A stretch of 8,167 bases of DNA from CAXGTL01 sp964645705 (GCA_964645705.1 CAZYAB010000013.1:1-8167), one strand, 5' to 3'; counted from the stretch's first letter, positions 1 to 6,470 are shown. The notes: generated from the letters alone by a model not told the origin. A program made the numbers and translations.

Positions 1-100
1 TTTTTGATTCAGTATCAGTGCATCCCTGCTGTTCATAGAATTCATCTAAAATAGGTCTGTACTTTTCCATATCTTTTTCCCATCTTTCCTTACTTCCCAT
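1..100 (-). CDS. Partial CDS, unknown protein (N-terminal 33 residues only)
   Basis: An open frame on the minus strand starts at an ATG (98-100) and runs off the left edge of the window. The visible peptide begins MGSKERWEKDMEKYRPILDE and continues with FYEQQGCTDTESK. It is highly charged, looks helical, and has no signal peptide or membrane segment in the part seen. I do not recognise the family. The start is supported by a strong Shine-Dalgarno-like GAGGGG placed 6 bases before the ATG. The gene lies 33 bases downstream of the rlmH stop on the same strand, so it is probably the second gene of an rlmH operon. The 3' end is outside the window, so length and function cannot be judged. Confidence 0.6.
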   Translation of the reverse strand, partial: MGSKERWEKDMEKYRPILDEFYEQQGCTDTESK

Positions 101-106
101 ATTTGT

Positions 107-112
107 CCCCTC
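107..112 (-). promoter_or_regulatory. Shine-Dalgarno site of the partial gene
   Basis: On the minus strand the sequence reads GAGGGG ACAAAT ATG. The purine block is close to the archaeal anti-SD complement (GGAGGTGAT), with 6-base spacing. It fixes the start at 98-100 and fits a downstream gene of an operon rather than a leaderless first gene. Confidence 0.6.
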
Positions 113-133
113 TTATATTTTTAAAAAGATTAA

Positions 134-544
134 TCATTTATGATAAGGTTCTCCTTTTATTATTGTAAAAGCTCTGTACAATTGTTCCATAAGAACAAGT
201 AAAGCCATATCATGCTGAAGAGTCATCTCAGACAAACCAAACTTAAGATCTGCATTATCTTTAACAATACTAGACAAACCTTCAGCAGGACCAATTATAA
301 AACAAATATTCTTATGCTCCATATTAATCTTATTCAATAATCCAGAAAATATAACAGAACCACACGTCTTACCATTTTCATCCAAAACAATCTTGTAACA
401 GTTTTCAGCATTGCGCAAAGCAGTTTCTTCTGTCTTACATTCCAAGATCTCAATCTTATCATACTTAGAAATCCTTTTAGCATATTCATTGATTAGTTCA
501 ACATATTGTTTGTCTATTTTGCCTATTGTTAAGATTTTGATCAT
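134..544 (-). CDS. rlmH: RlmH-type 23S rRNA pseudouridine-1915 N3-methyltransferase (SPOUT family)
   Basis: The 136-residue protein belongs to COG1576/RlmH, a SAM-dependent SPOUT (knotted) methyltransferase. In bacteria this enzyme methylates pseudouridine 1915 in helix 69 of 23S rRNA on assembled ribosomes. Visible family marks are the N-terminal strand MIKILTIGK, the SAM-binding loop FIIGPAEGL (residues 82-90, where most members have IGGPxG), EQLYRA (120-125) and the invariant-type C-terminus PYHK (133-136). The family is usually about 155 residues; this copy is shorter, mainly between residues 36 and 62. The frame stays open upstream as far as 658, but MIKILTIGK is the family start. A TATA box 26-27 bases upstream of this ATG, with no Shine-Dalgarno, suggests a leaderless mRNA. 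The gene is divergent from rli1. Function is known from bacteria; the archaeal target site is inferred. Confidence 0.92.
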   Translation of the reverse strand: MIKILTIGKIDKQYVELINEYAKRISKYDKIEILECKTEETALRNAENCYKIVLDENGKTCGSVIFSGLLNKINMEHKNICFIIGPAEGLSSIVKDNADLKFGLSEMTLQHDMALLVLMEQLYRAFTIIKGEPYHK

Positions 545-566
545 GATTAGGTGGAAATATAAGTTG

Positions 567-574
567 TATTTAAA
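567..574 (-). promoter_or_regulatory. TATA box of rlmH (leaderless promoter)
   Basis: The minus strand reads TTTAAATA, a near-perfect archaeal TATA element, centred 26-27 bases before the rlmH ATG. That spacing puts transcription start at or next to the start codon. No Shine-Dalgarno is present between them. Confidence 0.6.
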
Positions 575-583
575 GGTTAGTTT

Positions 584-591
584 TTTATATA
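584..591 (+). promoter_or_regulatory. TATA box of rli1 (leaderless promoter)
   Basis: TTTATATA, centred about 25 bases before the rli1 ATG at 613, lies in the 68-base gap shared with divergent rlmH. No Shine-Dalgarno precedes the ATG, so the transcript is probably leaderless. The two opposing TATA boxes are only 9 bases apart edge to edge. Confidence 0.6.
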
Positions 592-612
592 AACACATTC
601 TTATCAACAAAT

Positions 613-2364
613 ATGACCAGAATAGCAGTTGTAAACAAACAAAAATGTAATGCAACAAAGTGTAATGAACTTTGTCTAAAGAAATGTCCAGTAAACAGAA
701 CAGGTGAAAAATGTATAATCAACATAGACAATAAAGCAAGAATAGACGAAGAACTATGCAATGGATGCGGAATATGTCAAAACATTTGTCCACATGAAGC
801 AGTGCACATAATTAACTTACCAGAAGCTTTAGAAAAAGACCCTATCCACCAGTTTGGTGAAAACGGGTTCAGGCTTTACAAACTACCAATACCAATATTT
901 GGCAAAGTCGTTGGAATAATGGGTAGAAATGGAATAGGGAAAACAACTGCAGTAAAGATTTTAGCAGGACTTCTTCAACCAAATCTTGGAAAACTAAAAA
1001 AACAAAGCACATACAAAGACTTAATAGAGTATTTCAAAGGAACAGAAGCACAATCATATTTTGAAAAAGTCAAAGAAAACAAGATCATAATCAGCTACAA
1101 ACCACAACAAGTTGACATGATACCAAAAACATACAAAGGCAAAGTAAAAGACTTGTTAAAAAAAGTTGATGAAACAGGAAGAATGAATGAATTAGTAGAA
1201 AAACTTGATCTTAAACATATTCTAGACAATGATATTAAAAAAATATCTGGTGGAGAATTACAAAGAGTAGCAATTGCAGCAACTGTTCTAAAAAAAGCAA
1301 ACTTATATTTTTTTGACGAGCCAACATCTTACCTAGACATAAAACAAAGAATTAAAGTAAGTAAATTCATTAGATCTCTTGCAACAGATGATGTTGCTGT
1401 CATGGTTGTCGAACACGACTTAATAATTCTAGACTACCTAACAGACTTAGTTCACTTAATGTATGGTAAAGAAACTTGTTATGGTATTTGTTCAATGCCA
1501 AAATCAACTCGAGCAGGAATCAATGTTTATTTATCAGGATTTTTAAAAGAAGAAAACATAAGATTCAGAGACAAACAAATCAAGTTTACAAAACATGCTA
1601 ATGAAAGAGTCATGGGTAATTTACTTCTCACCGAATGGAAAAACATAAAGAAAAAATTAGGCAAATTCAATCTTGAAGCAAAGTCAGGCACAGTAAACAG
1701 ACAAGAAGTTGTTGGTATCTTAGGTGAAAATGGAATAGGTAAAACAACTTTTGCAAAAATCTTAGCAGGAGTCTTAGAACCTGATCAAGGAGAAATTGAA
1801 AAAAATATCAAGGTTTCATACAAACCACAATACCTAGAAACAAAATCAGAAGAATTAGTAACAACCTTTTTACAAAATGCATTCAATAATTATGAAACAC
1901 AAATAATAAGACCACTAAACATAAAACCATTGCAATACAAAAAACTAAACCAATTAAGTGGTGGAGAATTGCAAAGAGTTTCAGTAGCACATTGTCTATC
2001 ACAAGAAGCAGATCTATACTTGCTAGATGAACCTTCTGCTTATCTTGATGTTGAACAAAGACTAATAATCTCAAAACTAATACAAGATTTTATGGAAAAC
2101 AAATCAACAACAGCTCTAATCGTCGACCATGATTTATTATTCATAGACTATCTCTCACAAAGATTAATAGTCTTTGACGGTAAACCTGCAGTTCATGGAA
2201 CAGTTCATGGACCTTACCCTATGCAGAAAGGCATGAATACATTTCTAACAGATTTAAATCTTACATTCAGGAGAGATCCTGAATCTGGAAGACCAAGAGC
2301 AAATAAACCAGATAGTATAAAAGACAGAGAACAAAAAGCAGATAATAAGTATTATTATGGTTAA
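613..2364 (+). CDS. rli1: ABCE1/Rli1 ribosome-recycling ATPase
   Basis: This complete 583-residue twin-ATPase of the ABCE family splits ribosomes into subunits after termination. The N-terminal Fe-S domain has cysteines 12, 17, 21 and 25 (followed by Pro) and the ferredoxin motif C49-x2-C52-x2-C55-x3-C59-P. NBD1 carries Walker A GRNGIGKTT (104-112), signature SGGELQR (from S212), Walker B FFDEP (D235, E236) and H-loop VEHD. NBD2 carries GENGIGKTT (371-379), SGGELQR (from S449), LLDEP (D472, E473) and H506 in VDHD. The tail has the family's FRRD...GRPRANK...DREQK pattern and ends KYYYG. All catalytic residues are present and length is normal. The start is set by the Fe-S domain and by the TATA box about 25 bases upstream. 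The stop overlaps the stop of the convergent gene at 2361-3473. There is very high confidence in the family; it is a cytosolic, ribosome-bound protein. Confidence 0.98.
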   Translation: MTRIAVVNKQKCNATKCNELCLKKCPVNRTGEKCIINIDNKARIDEELCNGCGICQNICPHEAVHIINLPEALEKDPIHQFGENGFRLYKLPIPIFGKVVGIMGRNGIGKTTAVKILAGLLQPNLGKLKKQSTYKDLIEYFKGTEAQSYFEKVKENKIIISYKPQQVDMIPKTYKGKVKDLLKKVDETGRMNELVEKLDLKHILDNDIKKISGGELQRVAIAATVLKKANLYFFDEPTSYLDIKQRIKVSKFIRSLATDDVAVMVVEHDLIILDYLTDLVHLMYGKETCYGICSMPKSTRAGINVYLSGFLKEENIRFRDKQIKFTKHANERVMGNLLLTEWKNIKKKLGKFNLEAKSGTVNRQEVVGILGENGIGKTTFAKILAGVLEPDQGEIEKNIKVSYKPQYLETKSEELVTTFLQNAFNNYETQIIRPLNIKPLQYKKLNQLSGGELQRVSVAHCLSQEADLYLLDEPSAYLDVEQRLIISKLIQDFMENKSTTALIVDHDLLFIDYLSQRLIVFDGKPAVHGTVHGPYPMQKGMNTFLTDLNLTFRRDPESGRPRANKPDSIKDREQKADNKYYYG

Positions 2365-3473
2365 TCAATTTCTTTTAAACAATCACCCAAATATTTTTTT
2401 GCTTCTTTAATTGGCTCATCAAAACCAGGATAAAAAATATTGAATACATCTAAATTAAAATATCTTAATTCAAGTCTTTTCTCATTAAGCATTCTTAAAC
2501 CCAAAAAATCAAATTCCCCATTTTCTCCCATACACAACTCTATTGTTTCATGGTCAGATCTAATCATGGTCAACCTATACCTTACATGGCCAAATATTTT
2601 TTCTTTTCCAAAATAATAATCAAAATCCTCTGCAGGATGATGAAGTGTTTCATATTTTGTTCTTGAGTAATCTAAATCTTTTTCTCTATTAACCAAATAA
2701 TCAAACACTTGATCAACTGTTTGCACAATACCGTGTTCTGGCAGTTGATCTATTTTTTCTGGTTCTTTTTCTTGTCTTCTTGTTATTTTAGTTTCTGGTG
2801 TTGTTACTTTATCTTGTCCTGTATCTGTTGCCTCTCCTCCTTCCACTATTTCTTTGGTTTCTCCTATTGAATCTGTGACTATTGTATCTAATTCTTTTCT
2901 TTTTTCACATTCTTCAACTTCTTTCTCATCAACTTCATCTTCTGTTGTGCCAGTTATATTATAATCATGCAAACGCATGTGTTGTAGAATATCTATACCC
3001 ATTCTCCTTATATATATTTCATCTTCAAGAAGACCATCATATTTTACATCTAGATCTAATTGTTTATTCTGAACACTTTCAAGTTTTTCATAAACCCTTC
3101 CTTGAAACCTGTTTCCAACATATGTTCCTATGATTCTTTCAATATCAGCCTTATAAAGAATATCTTTTAGCCTTCTTTCATCAACACCAACTGCAACTTC
3201 AGGAATTGTTCTCAAAATAATTTCATTCAACTCATCTGTAGAAAATGTTTTTGGAAAACTGCCATCTTCTATTCCTTTAACAAGTCTCTTTGTTTCACGA
3301 TATTGTTGTGATTGCTCTGCTTCTGCTCTTTTTTTTTTAAACTGTTTTACTCTATCACAATCACGCACAACAAATGCACCTATAAATGACAATAAAAAAA
3401 CCACACCTATTGCTTTTGCAACAAACTTCCAAGGTTCTTTATATTTCTTTGATTTTTCTTCATACTGCTTCAT
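2361..3473 (-). CDS. Unrecognised single-pass membrane protein with charged linker
   Basis: I do not recognise this 370-residue protein. It has a short lysine-rich N-terminus (1-16), one hydrophobic segment (about 17-36, FVAKAIGVVFLLSFIGAFVV), then a basic stretch and a charged, probably helical region (about 37-174). A low-complexity linker rich in Glu, Asp, Thr and Lys follows (about 175-243), and then a mixed C-terminal domain of about 127 residues rich in aromatic residues (YYFGKEKIFGHVRYRLTMI). It is therefore probably a membrane-anchored protein with two soluble regions on the same side. Charge on both sides of the membrane segment is positive, so orientation is unclear. The frame is open back to an ATG at 3506, but I chose the ATG at 3471-3473: a TATA box lies 25-26 bases before it and inside the longer version. 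The stop overlaps the rli1 stop. An A10 run encodes KKK just after the membrane segment. Confidence 0.75.
   Translation of the reverse strand: MKQYEEKSKKYKEPWKFVAKAIGVVFLLSFIGAFVVRDCDRVKQFKKKRAEAEQSQQYRETKRLVKGIEDGSFPKTFSTDELNEIILRTIPEVAVGVDERRLKDILYKADIERIIGTYVGNRFQGRVYEKLESVQNKQLDLDVKYDGLLEDEIYIRRMGIDILQHMRLHDYNITGTTEDEVDEKEVEECEKRKELDTIVTDSIGETKEIVEGGEATDTGQDKVTTPETKITRRQEKEPEKIDQLPEHGIVQTVDQVFDYLVNREKDLDYSRTKYETLHHPAEDFDYYFGKEKIFGHVRYRLTMIRSDHETIELCMGENGEFDFLGLRMLNEKRLELRYFNLDVFNIFYPGFDEPIKEAKKYLGDCLKEID
2394..2400 (+). terminator. Possible oligo-T terminator of rli1
   Basis: A run of seven T lies 30 bases past the rli1 stop, inside the 3' end of the convergent gene. Archaeal RNA polymerase commonly stops at T-runs without a hairpin. 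As there is no intergenic space here, termination of rli1 would have to happen within the opposite gene. T-runs are common in this AT-rich DNA, so confidence is low. Confidence 0.3.
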
Positions 3474-3477
3474 ATAT

Positions 3478-3529
3478 AAGTAGTATATATCTAATTTTAT
3501 AAGCATTATTATTCTAGACTATACTACTT
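3478..3529. repeat. 10-bp perfect inverted repeat in the divergent promoter region (possible operator)
   Basis: AAGTAGTATA (3478-3487) and its exact reverse complement TATACTACTT (3520-3529) are separated by 32 bases. The arms flank the TATA box of the membrane-protein gene. The inner arm lies between that TATA box and the start codon, covering the expected transcription start. The outer arm is 17 bases upstream of the glmS TATA box. The position would suit an operator that affects both promoters. That is inference from symmetry and location only. Confidence 0.45.
3495..3502 (-). promoter_or_regulatory. TATA box of the membrane-protein gene
   Basis: The minus strand reads TTATAAAA, centred 25-26 bases before the ATG at 3473, with no Shine-Dalgarno. 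This fits a leaderless start and argues against the longer reading that begins at 3506. Confidence 0.5.
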
Positions 3530-3545
3530 CTTTACAACACAAATA

Positions 3546-3553
3546 TTTATATT
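3546..3553 (+). promoter_or_regulatory. TATA box of glmS with BRE-like bases
   Basis: TTTATATT is preceded by ACAAAT (3539-3544), a fit to the archaeal BRE pattern RNWAAW. Transcription would begin near 3575, giving a leader of under 20 bases that carries the Shine-Dalgarno site. That is far too short for a glmS ribozyme or other riboswitch. Confidence 0.5.
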
Positions 3554-3580
3554 AAAAACATATATTCTTATAATAAAAAA

Positions 3581-3588
3581 GAAGTGAT
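3581..3588 (+). promoter_or_regulatory. Shine-Dalgarno site that decides the glmS start
   Basis: GAAGTGAT matches GAGGTGAT at 7 of 8 positions and ends 4 bases before the ATG at 3593. The in-frame GTG at 3584, which would add three residues (MIK), sits inside this site and is not the start. Confidence 0.6.
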
Positions 3589-3592
3589 TAAG

Positions 3593-5359
3593 ATGTGCGG
3601 CATAATAGGATATAAAGGAGATGACAAAGCAAACAGCGTTGTTCTACAAGGTTTAAAAAGTTTAGAATACAGGGGCTATGATTCTTGGGGAATTGCAAAC
3701 ATAAATAATCAAGAAATTAATCATTCAAAACAAGTAGGAAAGATAGGACACATAAAACTAGAAAACCTGAACCTTAAACAAACAAACATAGCCATTGGCC
3801 ACACAAGATGGGCAACACATGGAAATGTAACACAAACAAATGCTCATCCGCATTTCTCAGAAGATCAAAAGATTGCTGTTGTACATAATGGAATAGTTGA
3901 AAATTTTCAAGAAATAAAAGATTCATTAGATCAAAAAGGTTACAAATTCTTGTCACAGACAGACACAGAAGTAATACCACAGCTAATACATTTTTATCAT
4001 TATAAAAGAAAATTATCATTCAAAGAAGCTGTTAGACAGGCTGCATTAAAATTAGATGGATATTATGCATTTGTCGCAATCAAGCATGATAGTGATCAAA
4101 TAATAGGAGCAAGAAATGGATCACCTTTAGTTCTTGGTATTGGCAAGAATGAATATTTTGCAGCATCAGACGTACCCGCATTCATAAATCATACAAAAAA
4201 AGTAATTTACCTAAATGACAATGAAATGTTTATAATTAATCATAACATAGAAATATTTAACATTGAATCAAACAAGCCAGTCGAACACAGCATAATAAAG
4301 ATTGACTGGGATGCAGAGCAAGCACAAAAAGGCATCTTCAAACATTTTATGTTAAAAGAAATATCAGAACAAAAATATACAATAAGAAAAGCAATTGAAC
4401 AACCTCCGCACTTAATAAAAAAAGTAACAAACATGATCAAAAATTCCATAGGTGTTTTTTTTGTTGCATGCGGTACAAGTTATCACGCAGGATTAGCAGG
4501 GAGTTATCTCTTCTCAACAATTGCAAAAGAACACGCAAATGTTGTACTTGCATCTGAATTTCCTAATTACCATGATTTCTTGACAAAAGACACACTAATG
4601 ATTGCAATCAGTCAAAGTGGTGAAACAGCAGACCTGCTAGAAGCTGTAAGAGTTGCAAAACAAAAAGGTGTAAAAATTATCTCAATTGTCAATGTAATGG
4701 GTTCAACATTGATGAGGCTGAGTGATGAATCTGTTCTAATGAATGCCGGACCAGAAATATGTGTATTAAGCACCAAATCATACACATCACAAGTTGCAAT
4801 TTTGACATTGCTTGCATATTCATTAGCAGGAAGATATGAACAAGGTAGAAAATATATTGAAGAAGCAAGTCATTATGTGGATGAAATAATAGATAATAAT
4901 ATTGAAGACATACAAAAACTTGCAAACCAATTAAAAGATTCAAAAGACATTTTTATCATTGGAAGAGATCTTGCATATCCTACTGCACTAGAATCTGCAC
5001 TAAAAATAAAAGAAGTATCATACATACATGCAGAAGGTTTTGCAGGCGGTGAACTTAAACATGGAACAATTGCACTTATAGAAGATAAAGTGCCTGTAAT
5101 AGTTCTTAACACTGAAAAAACAAAAAAAGAAATAACAAGCAATGCAATGGAAGTAAAATCAAGAGGCGCATATTTAATAGGAATAAATGATGAACCAAAC
5201 GACATCTATGATCATTATATATATGTCCCGAGCGTCGGAATAACAGATCCCATATTAGATATAATACCAATCCAAATCTTATCATACTATCTTGCCTTAG
5301 CAAGAGACTGCGATCCTGATAAACCTAGAAATCTAGCTAAGAGTGTAACTGTAAAATAA
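3593..5359 (+). CDS. glmS: Glutamine-fructose-6-phosphate aminotransferase (isomerising)
   Basis: The enzyme makes glucosamine-6-phosphate from fructose-6-phosphate and glutamine, the entry step to UDP-GlcNAc and related amino sugars. It is 588 residues (E. coli about 609). The start must be MCGIIGY, because Cys2 becomes the N-terminal nucleophile once Met is removed. Glutaminase-domain marks are EYRGYDSWG, GHTRWATHG (69-77), HNGIVENF and SQTDTEVI. The isomerase half has two SIS domains: CGTSYHAG (C293 onward) and SQSGET (340-345) in the first. In the second, ALKIKEVSYIHAE includes K471 and E474, GGELKHG includes H490, and the C-terminus is PRNLAKSVTVK with K583. These match the E. coli catalytic residues K485, E488, H504 and K603. 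The enzyme is cytosolic and appears intact. It is transcribed divergently from the membrane-protein gene and convergently with the RAM gene. What amino sugar is finally used (S-layer glycan, N-glycan) is not visible here. Confidence 0.97.
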   Translation: MCGIIGYKGDDKANSVVLQGLKSLEYRGYDSWGIANINNQEINHSKQVGKIGHIKLENLNLKQTNIAIGHTRWATHGNVTQTNAHPHFSEDQKIAVVHNGIVENFQEIKDSLDQKGYKFLSQTDTEVIPQLIHFYHYKRKLSFKEAVRQAALKLDGYYAFVAIKHDSDQIIGARNGSPLVLGIGKNEYFAASDVPAFINHTKKVIYLNDNEMFIINHNIEIFNIESNKPVEHSIIKIDWDAEQAQKGIFKHFMLKEISEQKYTIRKAIEQPPHLIKKVTNMIKNSIGVFFVACGTSYHAGLAGSYLFSTIAKEHANVVLASEFPNYHDFLTKDTLMIAISQSGETADLLEAVRVAKQKGVKIISIVNVMGSTLMRLSDESVLMNAGPEICVLSTKSYTSQVAILTLLAYSLAGRYEQGRKYIEEASHYVDEIIDNNIEDIQKLANQLKDSKDIFIIGRDLAYPTALESALKIKEVSYIHAEGFAGGELKHGTIALIEDKVPVIVLNTEKTKKEITSNAMEVKSRGAYLIGINDEPNDIYDHYIYVPSVGITDPILDIIPIQILSYYLALARDCDPDKPRNLAKSVTVK

Positions 5360-5360
5360 A

Positions 5361-5370
5361 TTCTTTTCTG
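5361..5370 (+). terminator. Possible T-rich terminator of glmS
   Basis: A pyrimidine-rich TTCTTTTCTG begins 2 bases after the glmS stop, within the 38-base gap before the convergent RAM gene. It is a weak candidate for archaeal T-tract termination; no hairpin is evident. Confidence 0.25.
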
Positions 5371-5390
5371 CCTATTTAGCCACCAAACTC

Positions 5391-5406
5391 GCTTCGCTCA
5401 CTTCGC
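5391..5406. repeat. GC-rich tandem CTTCGC motif across the RAM gene stop
   Basis: CTTCGC occurs at 5392-5397 and again at 5401-5406, a 9-base period. On the minus strand it reads GCGAAG TGA GCGAAG CGAG, so the stop codon TGA sits between the two copies. It is a small GC-rich island in very AT-rich surroundings. Confidence 0.4.
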
Positions 5407-5625
5407 AACGATCATAGTGCTAGTCAACTTAGCACCAGGCAAAGTTCTTATCTTATCAACTATAAACCTTTCTAATGTTTGTGCATCACTAAAATCAACC
5501 TTGGCAATTATGTCCCATTCACCAAACAACATATGACAATCTTTTACTTCTTCCATTGCAGAAATAGTGTCTAATGATTCTCTCTCAGTACCTGGCCTAA
5601 AACTCATTAAAATATATGCTAACAT
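5398..5625 (-). CDS. Stand-alone Lrp/AsnC ligand-binding (RAM) domain protein
   Basis: This 75-residue protein begins MLAYILMSFRPGTE and shows the RAM domain pattern of Lrp/AsnC regulators (AsnC_trans_reg). It has a first strand, a helix (RESLDTISAM), the pair EEVKDCHMLFGEWDIIAKVDF with the conserved G-x-x-D-I/Y core, a second helix (TLERFIVDKIRTLPGA) and the last strand KLTSTMIVAK. There is no DNA-binding helix-turn-helix. RAM domains form dimers and octamers and bind amino acids or related small molecules. Stand-alone versions exist in archaea and bacteria (for example SraA of Thermus) and may sense ligands or join full-length Lrp partners. I chose the ATG at 5623-5625 because GGGGGTTGAT lies just upstream; the frame extends to a TTG at 5640 that overlaps this site. 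It is downstream of trmI by 42 bases and probably partly co-transcribed. The ligand is unknown. Confidence 0.9.
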   Translation of the reverse strand: MLAYILMSFRPGTERESLDTISAMEEVKDCHMLFGEWDIIAKVDFSDAQTLERFIVDKIRTLPGAKLTSTMIVAK

Positions 5626-5628
5626 TTT

Positions 5629-5638
5629 ATCAACCCCC
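5629..5638 (-). promoter_or_regulatory. Shine-Dalgarno site of the RAM gene
   Basis: The minus strand reads GGGGGTTGAT, close to GGAGGTGAT. The G-run ends 8 bases before the ATG at 5625. It rules out the TTG at 5640 as the start. Confidence 0.6.
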
Positions 5639-5664
5639 AATAATATTAGTAGTAGTAATAATAT

Positions 5665-5672
5665 TATTTAAA
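5665..5672 (-). promoter_or_regulatory. Possible own TATA box of the RAM gene, overlapping the trmI stop
   Basis: The minus strand reads TTTAAATA, the same element as at rlmH and cca. It would start transcription near 5643 and leave a leader of about 18 bases that contains the Shine-Dalgarno site. The trmI stop codon TAA (5668-5670) lies inside it. Confidence 0.45.
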
Positions 5673-6438
5673 TCTTCCTGACAAAGCTTAAAAACCCTGA
5701 GTGACCCATCATCTTTGATTTAGGACGAACTTTTCTTTTATCAAATTCCCACTCCCGCAGAATCAACTCAACAGTTTTTAAATATAATAGTCTTTCATAT
5801 TTATTTATTTCAGAAACAAAGTCCATAACAGATGGAACACTAGGAGAATAATTAATAATAAACCCGCCTTTTTTCAAAGCATTAATGCAATTTTTAACAG
5901 CTAACCAAGGTTCTGGTAAATCTAATATAATAACATCAACATCAGTTTCATCAATACCTTCATAAATATCCTTGTTTTTAACCACAATATTTTTTAAACC
6001 TAATTCTTTTGCATTTGATTCAACGATTTCACAATGCTCTTTCTTGATATCATAAGTTATTATTTTCTTTACAACATTTGCCAACATAAGTGACAAACCT
6101 CCTGAACCAGAACCTGCATCAACAACAATGCTTTTTCCACCTAAACCTGTTTCAGTAATAATAAGACCAATGTCTTTTCTAGGAATTATCTGAGGCAATC
6201 TTTTTATATGTTTATAATTATCAATAAATTGTGATTCGAAAACAAAAAATTCTTTGCCTAATGATGATTTTATTTTACCGTCTTTATCAAGATCTTTTTG
6301 CTTTATTATTCCATGTTCTGTGCTAAAATCTTTACTCACATCCTTAACAAAATATTCCTTTTTTCTAGACACAGAAACTTCTCTGTCTAACTCTTCTATA
6401 TATTGTTTTTTTGCCTTTTTTATGATTATTTTGGCCAT
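5668..6438 (-). CDS. trmI: TrmI: tRNA (adenine-57/58-N1)-methyltransferase
   Basis: The 256-residue protein is an archaeal TrmI, a Rossmann-fold SAM-dependent enzyme. It makes m1A at position 58 (and in several archaea 57) in the tRNA T-loop, acting as a homotetramer in the family. The N-terminal domain carries STEHGIIKQKDL (39-50), the family's beta-barrel entry, then HIKRLPQIIPRKD (77-89). SAM motif I is VVDAGSGSGG (105-114; most members have Glu where this has Asp107). The acidic end of the next strand is YDIK (129-132), and the catalytic-site motif DLPEPW is at 173-178. The C-terminus KVRPKSKMMGHSGFLSFVRK (236-255) is diagnostic. Length equals the usual 250-260. The first 35 residues are lysine-rich and may aid RNA binding. 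The gene is divergent from cca, another tRNA gene, and precedes the RAM gene. Confidence 0.94.
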   Translation of the reverse strand: MAKIIIKKAKKQYIEELDREVSVSRKKEYFVKDVSKDFSTEHGIIKQKDLDKDGKIKSSLGKEFFVFESQFIDNYKHIKRLPQIIPRKDIGLIITETGLGGKSIVVDAGSGSGGLSLMLANVVKKIITYDIKKEHCEIVESNAKELGLKNIVVKNKDIYEGIDETDVDVIILDLPEPWLAVKNCINALKKGGFIINYSPSVPSVMDFVSEINKYERLLYLKTVELILREWEFDKRKVRPKSKMMGHSGFLSFVRKI

Positions 6439-6462
6439 TTTTCAAGTGTTTTTTAAAAACAG

Positions 6463-6470
6463 ATTATAAA
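6463..6470 (-). promoter_or_regulatory. Probable TATA box of trmI
   Basis: The minus strand reads TTTATAAT, centred 28-29 bases before the trmI ATG, so the mRNA would be leaderless or nearly so. A second candidate, TATATAAAGA at 6471-6480, would give a leader of about 12 bases. No Shine-Dalgarno is visible. Confidence 0.4.

Noticed and set aside
545..658. Longer reading of rlmH starting at 658 (38 extra residues)
   Set aside because: The extra part overlaps the divergent rli1 gene and both promoters, and has no family similarity; MIKILTIGK is the usual RlmH start.
1883..2074. Minus-strand open frame inside rli1, and similar frames inside glmS, cca, trmI and the membrane-protein gene
   Set aside because: They lie opposite or out of frame within strongly conserved genes and have low-complexity Leu/Phe/Ile-rich translations typical of antisense AT-rich DNA.
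3474..3506. Longer start of the membrane protein (extra MLIKLDIYYLY)
   Set aside because: The TATA box at 3495-3502 would lie inside the coding sequence; the ATG at 3473 has the right spacing for a leaderless start.
3554..3592. glmS ribozyme or riboswitch upstream of glmS
   Set aside because: The predicted leader is under 20 bases, too short, and the ribozyme is known from Gram-positive bacteria.
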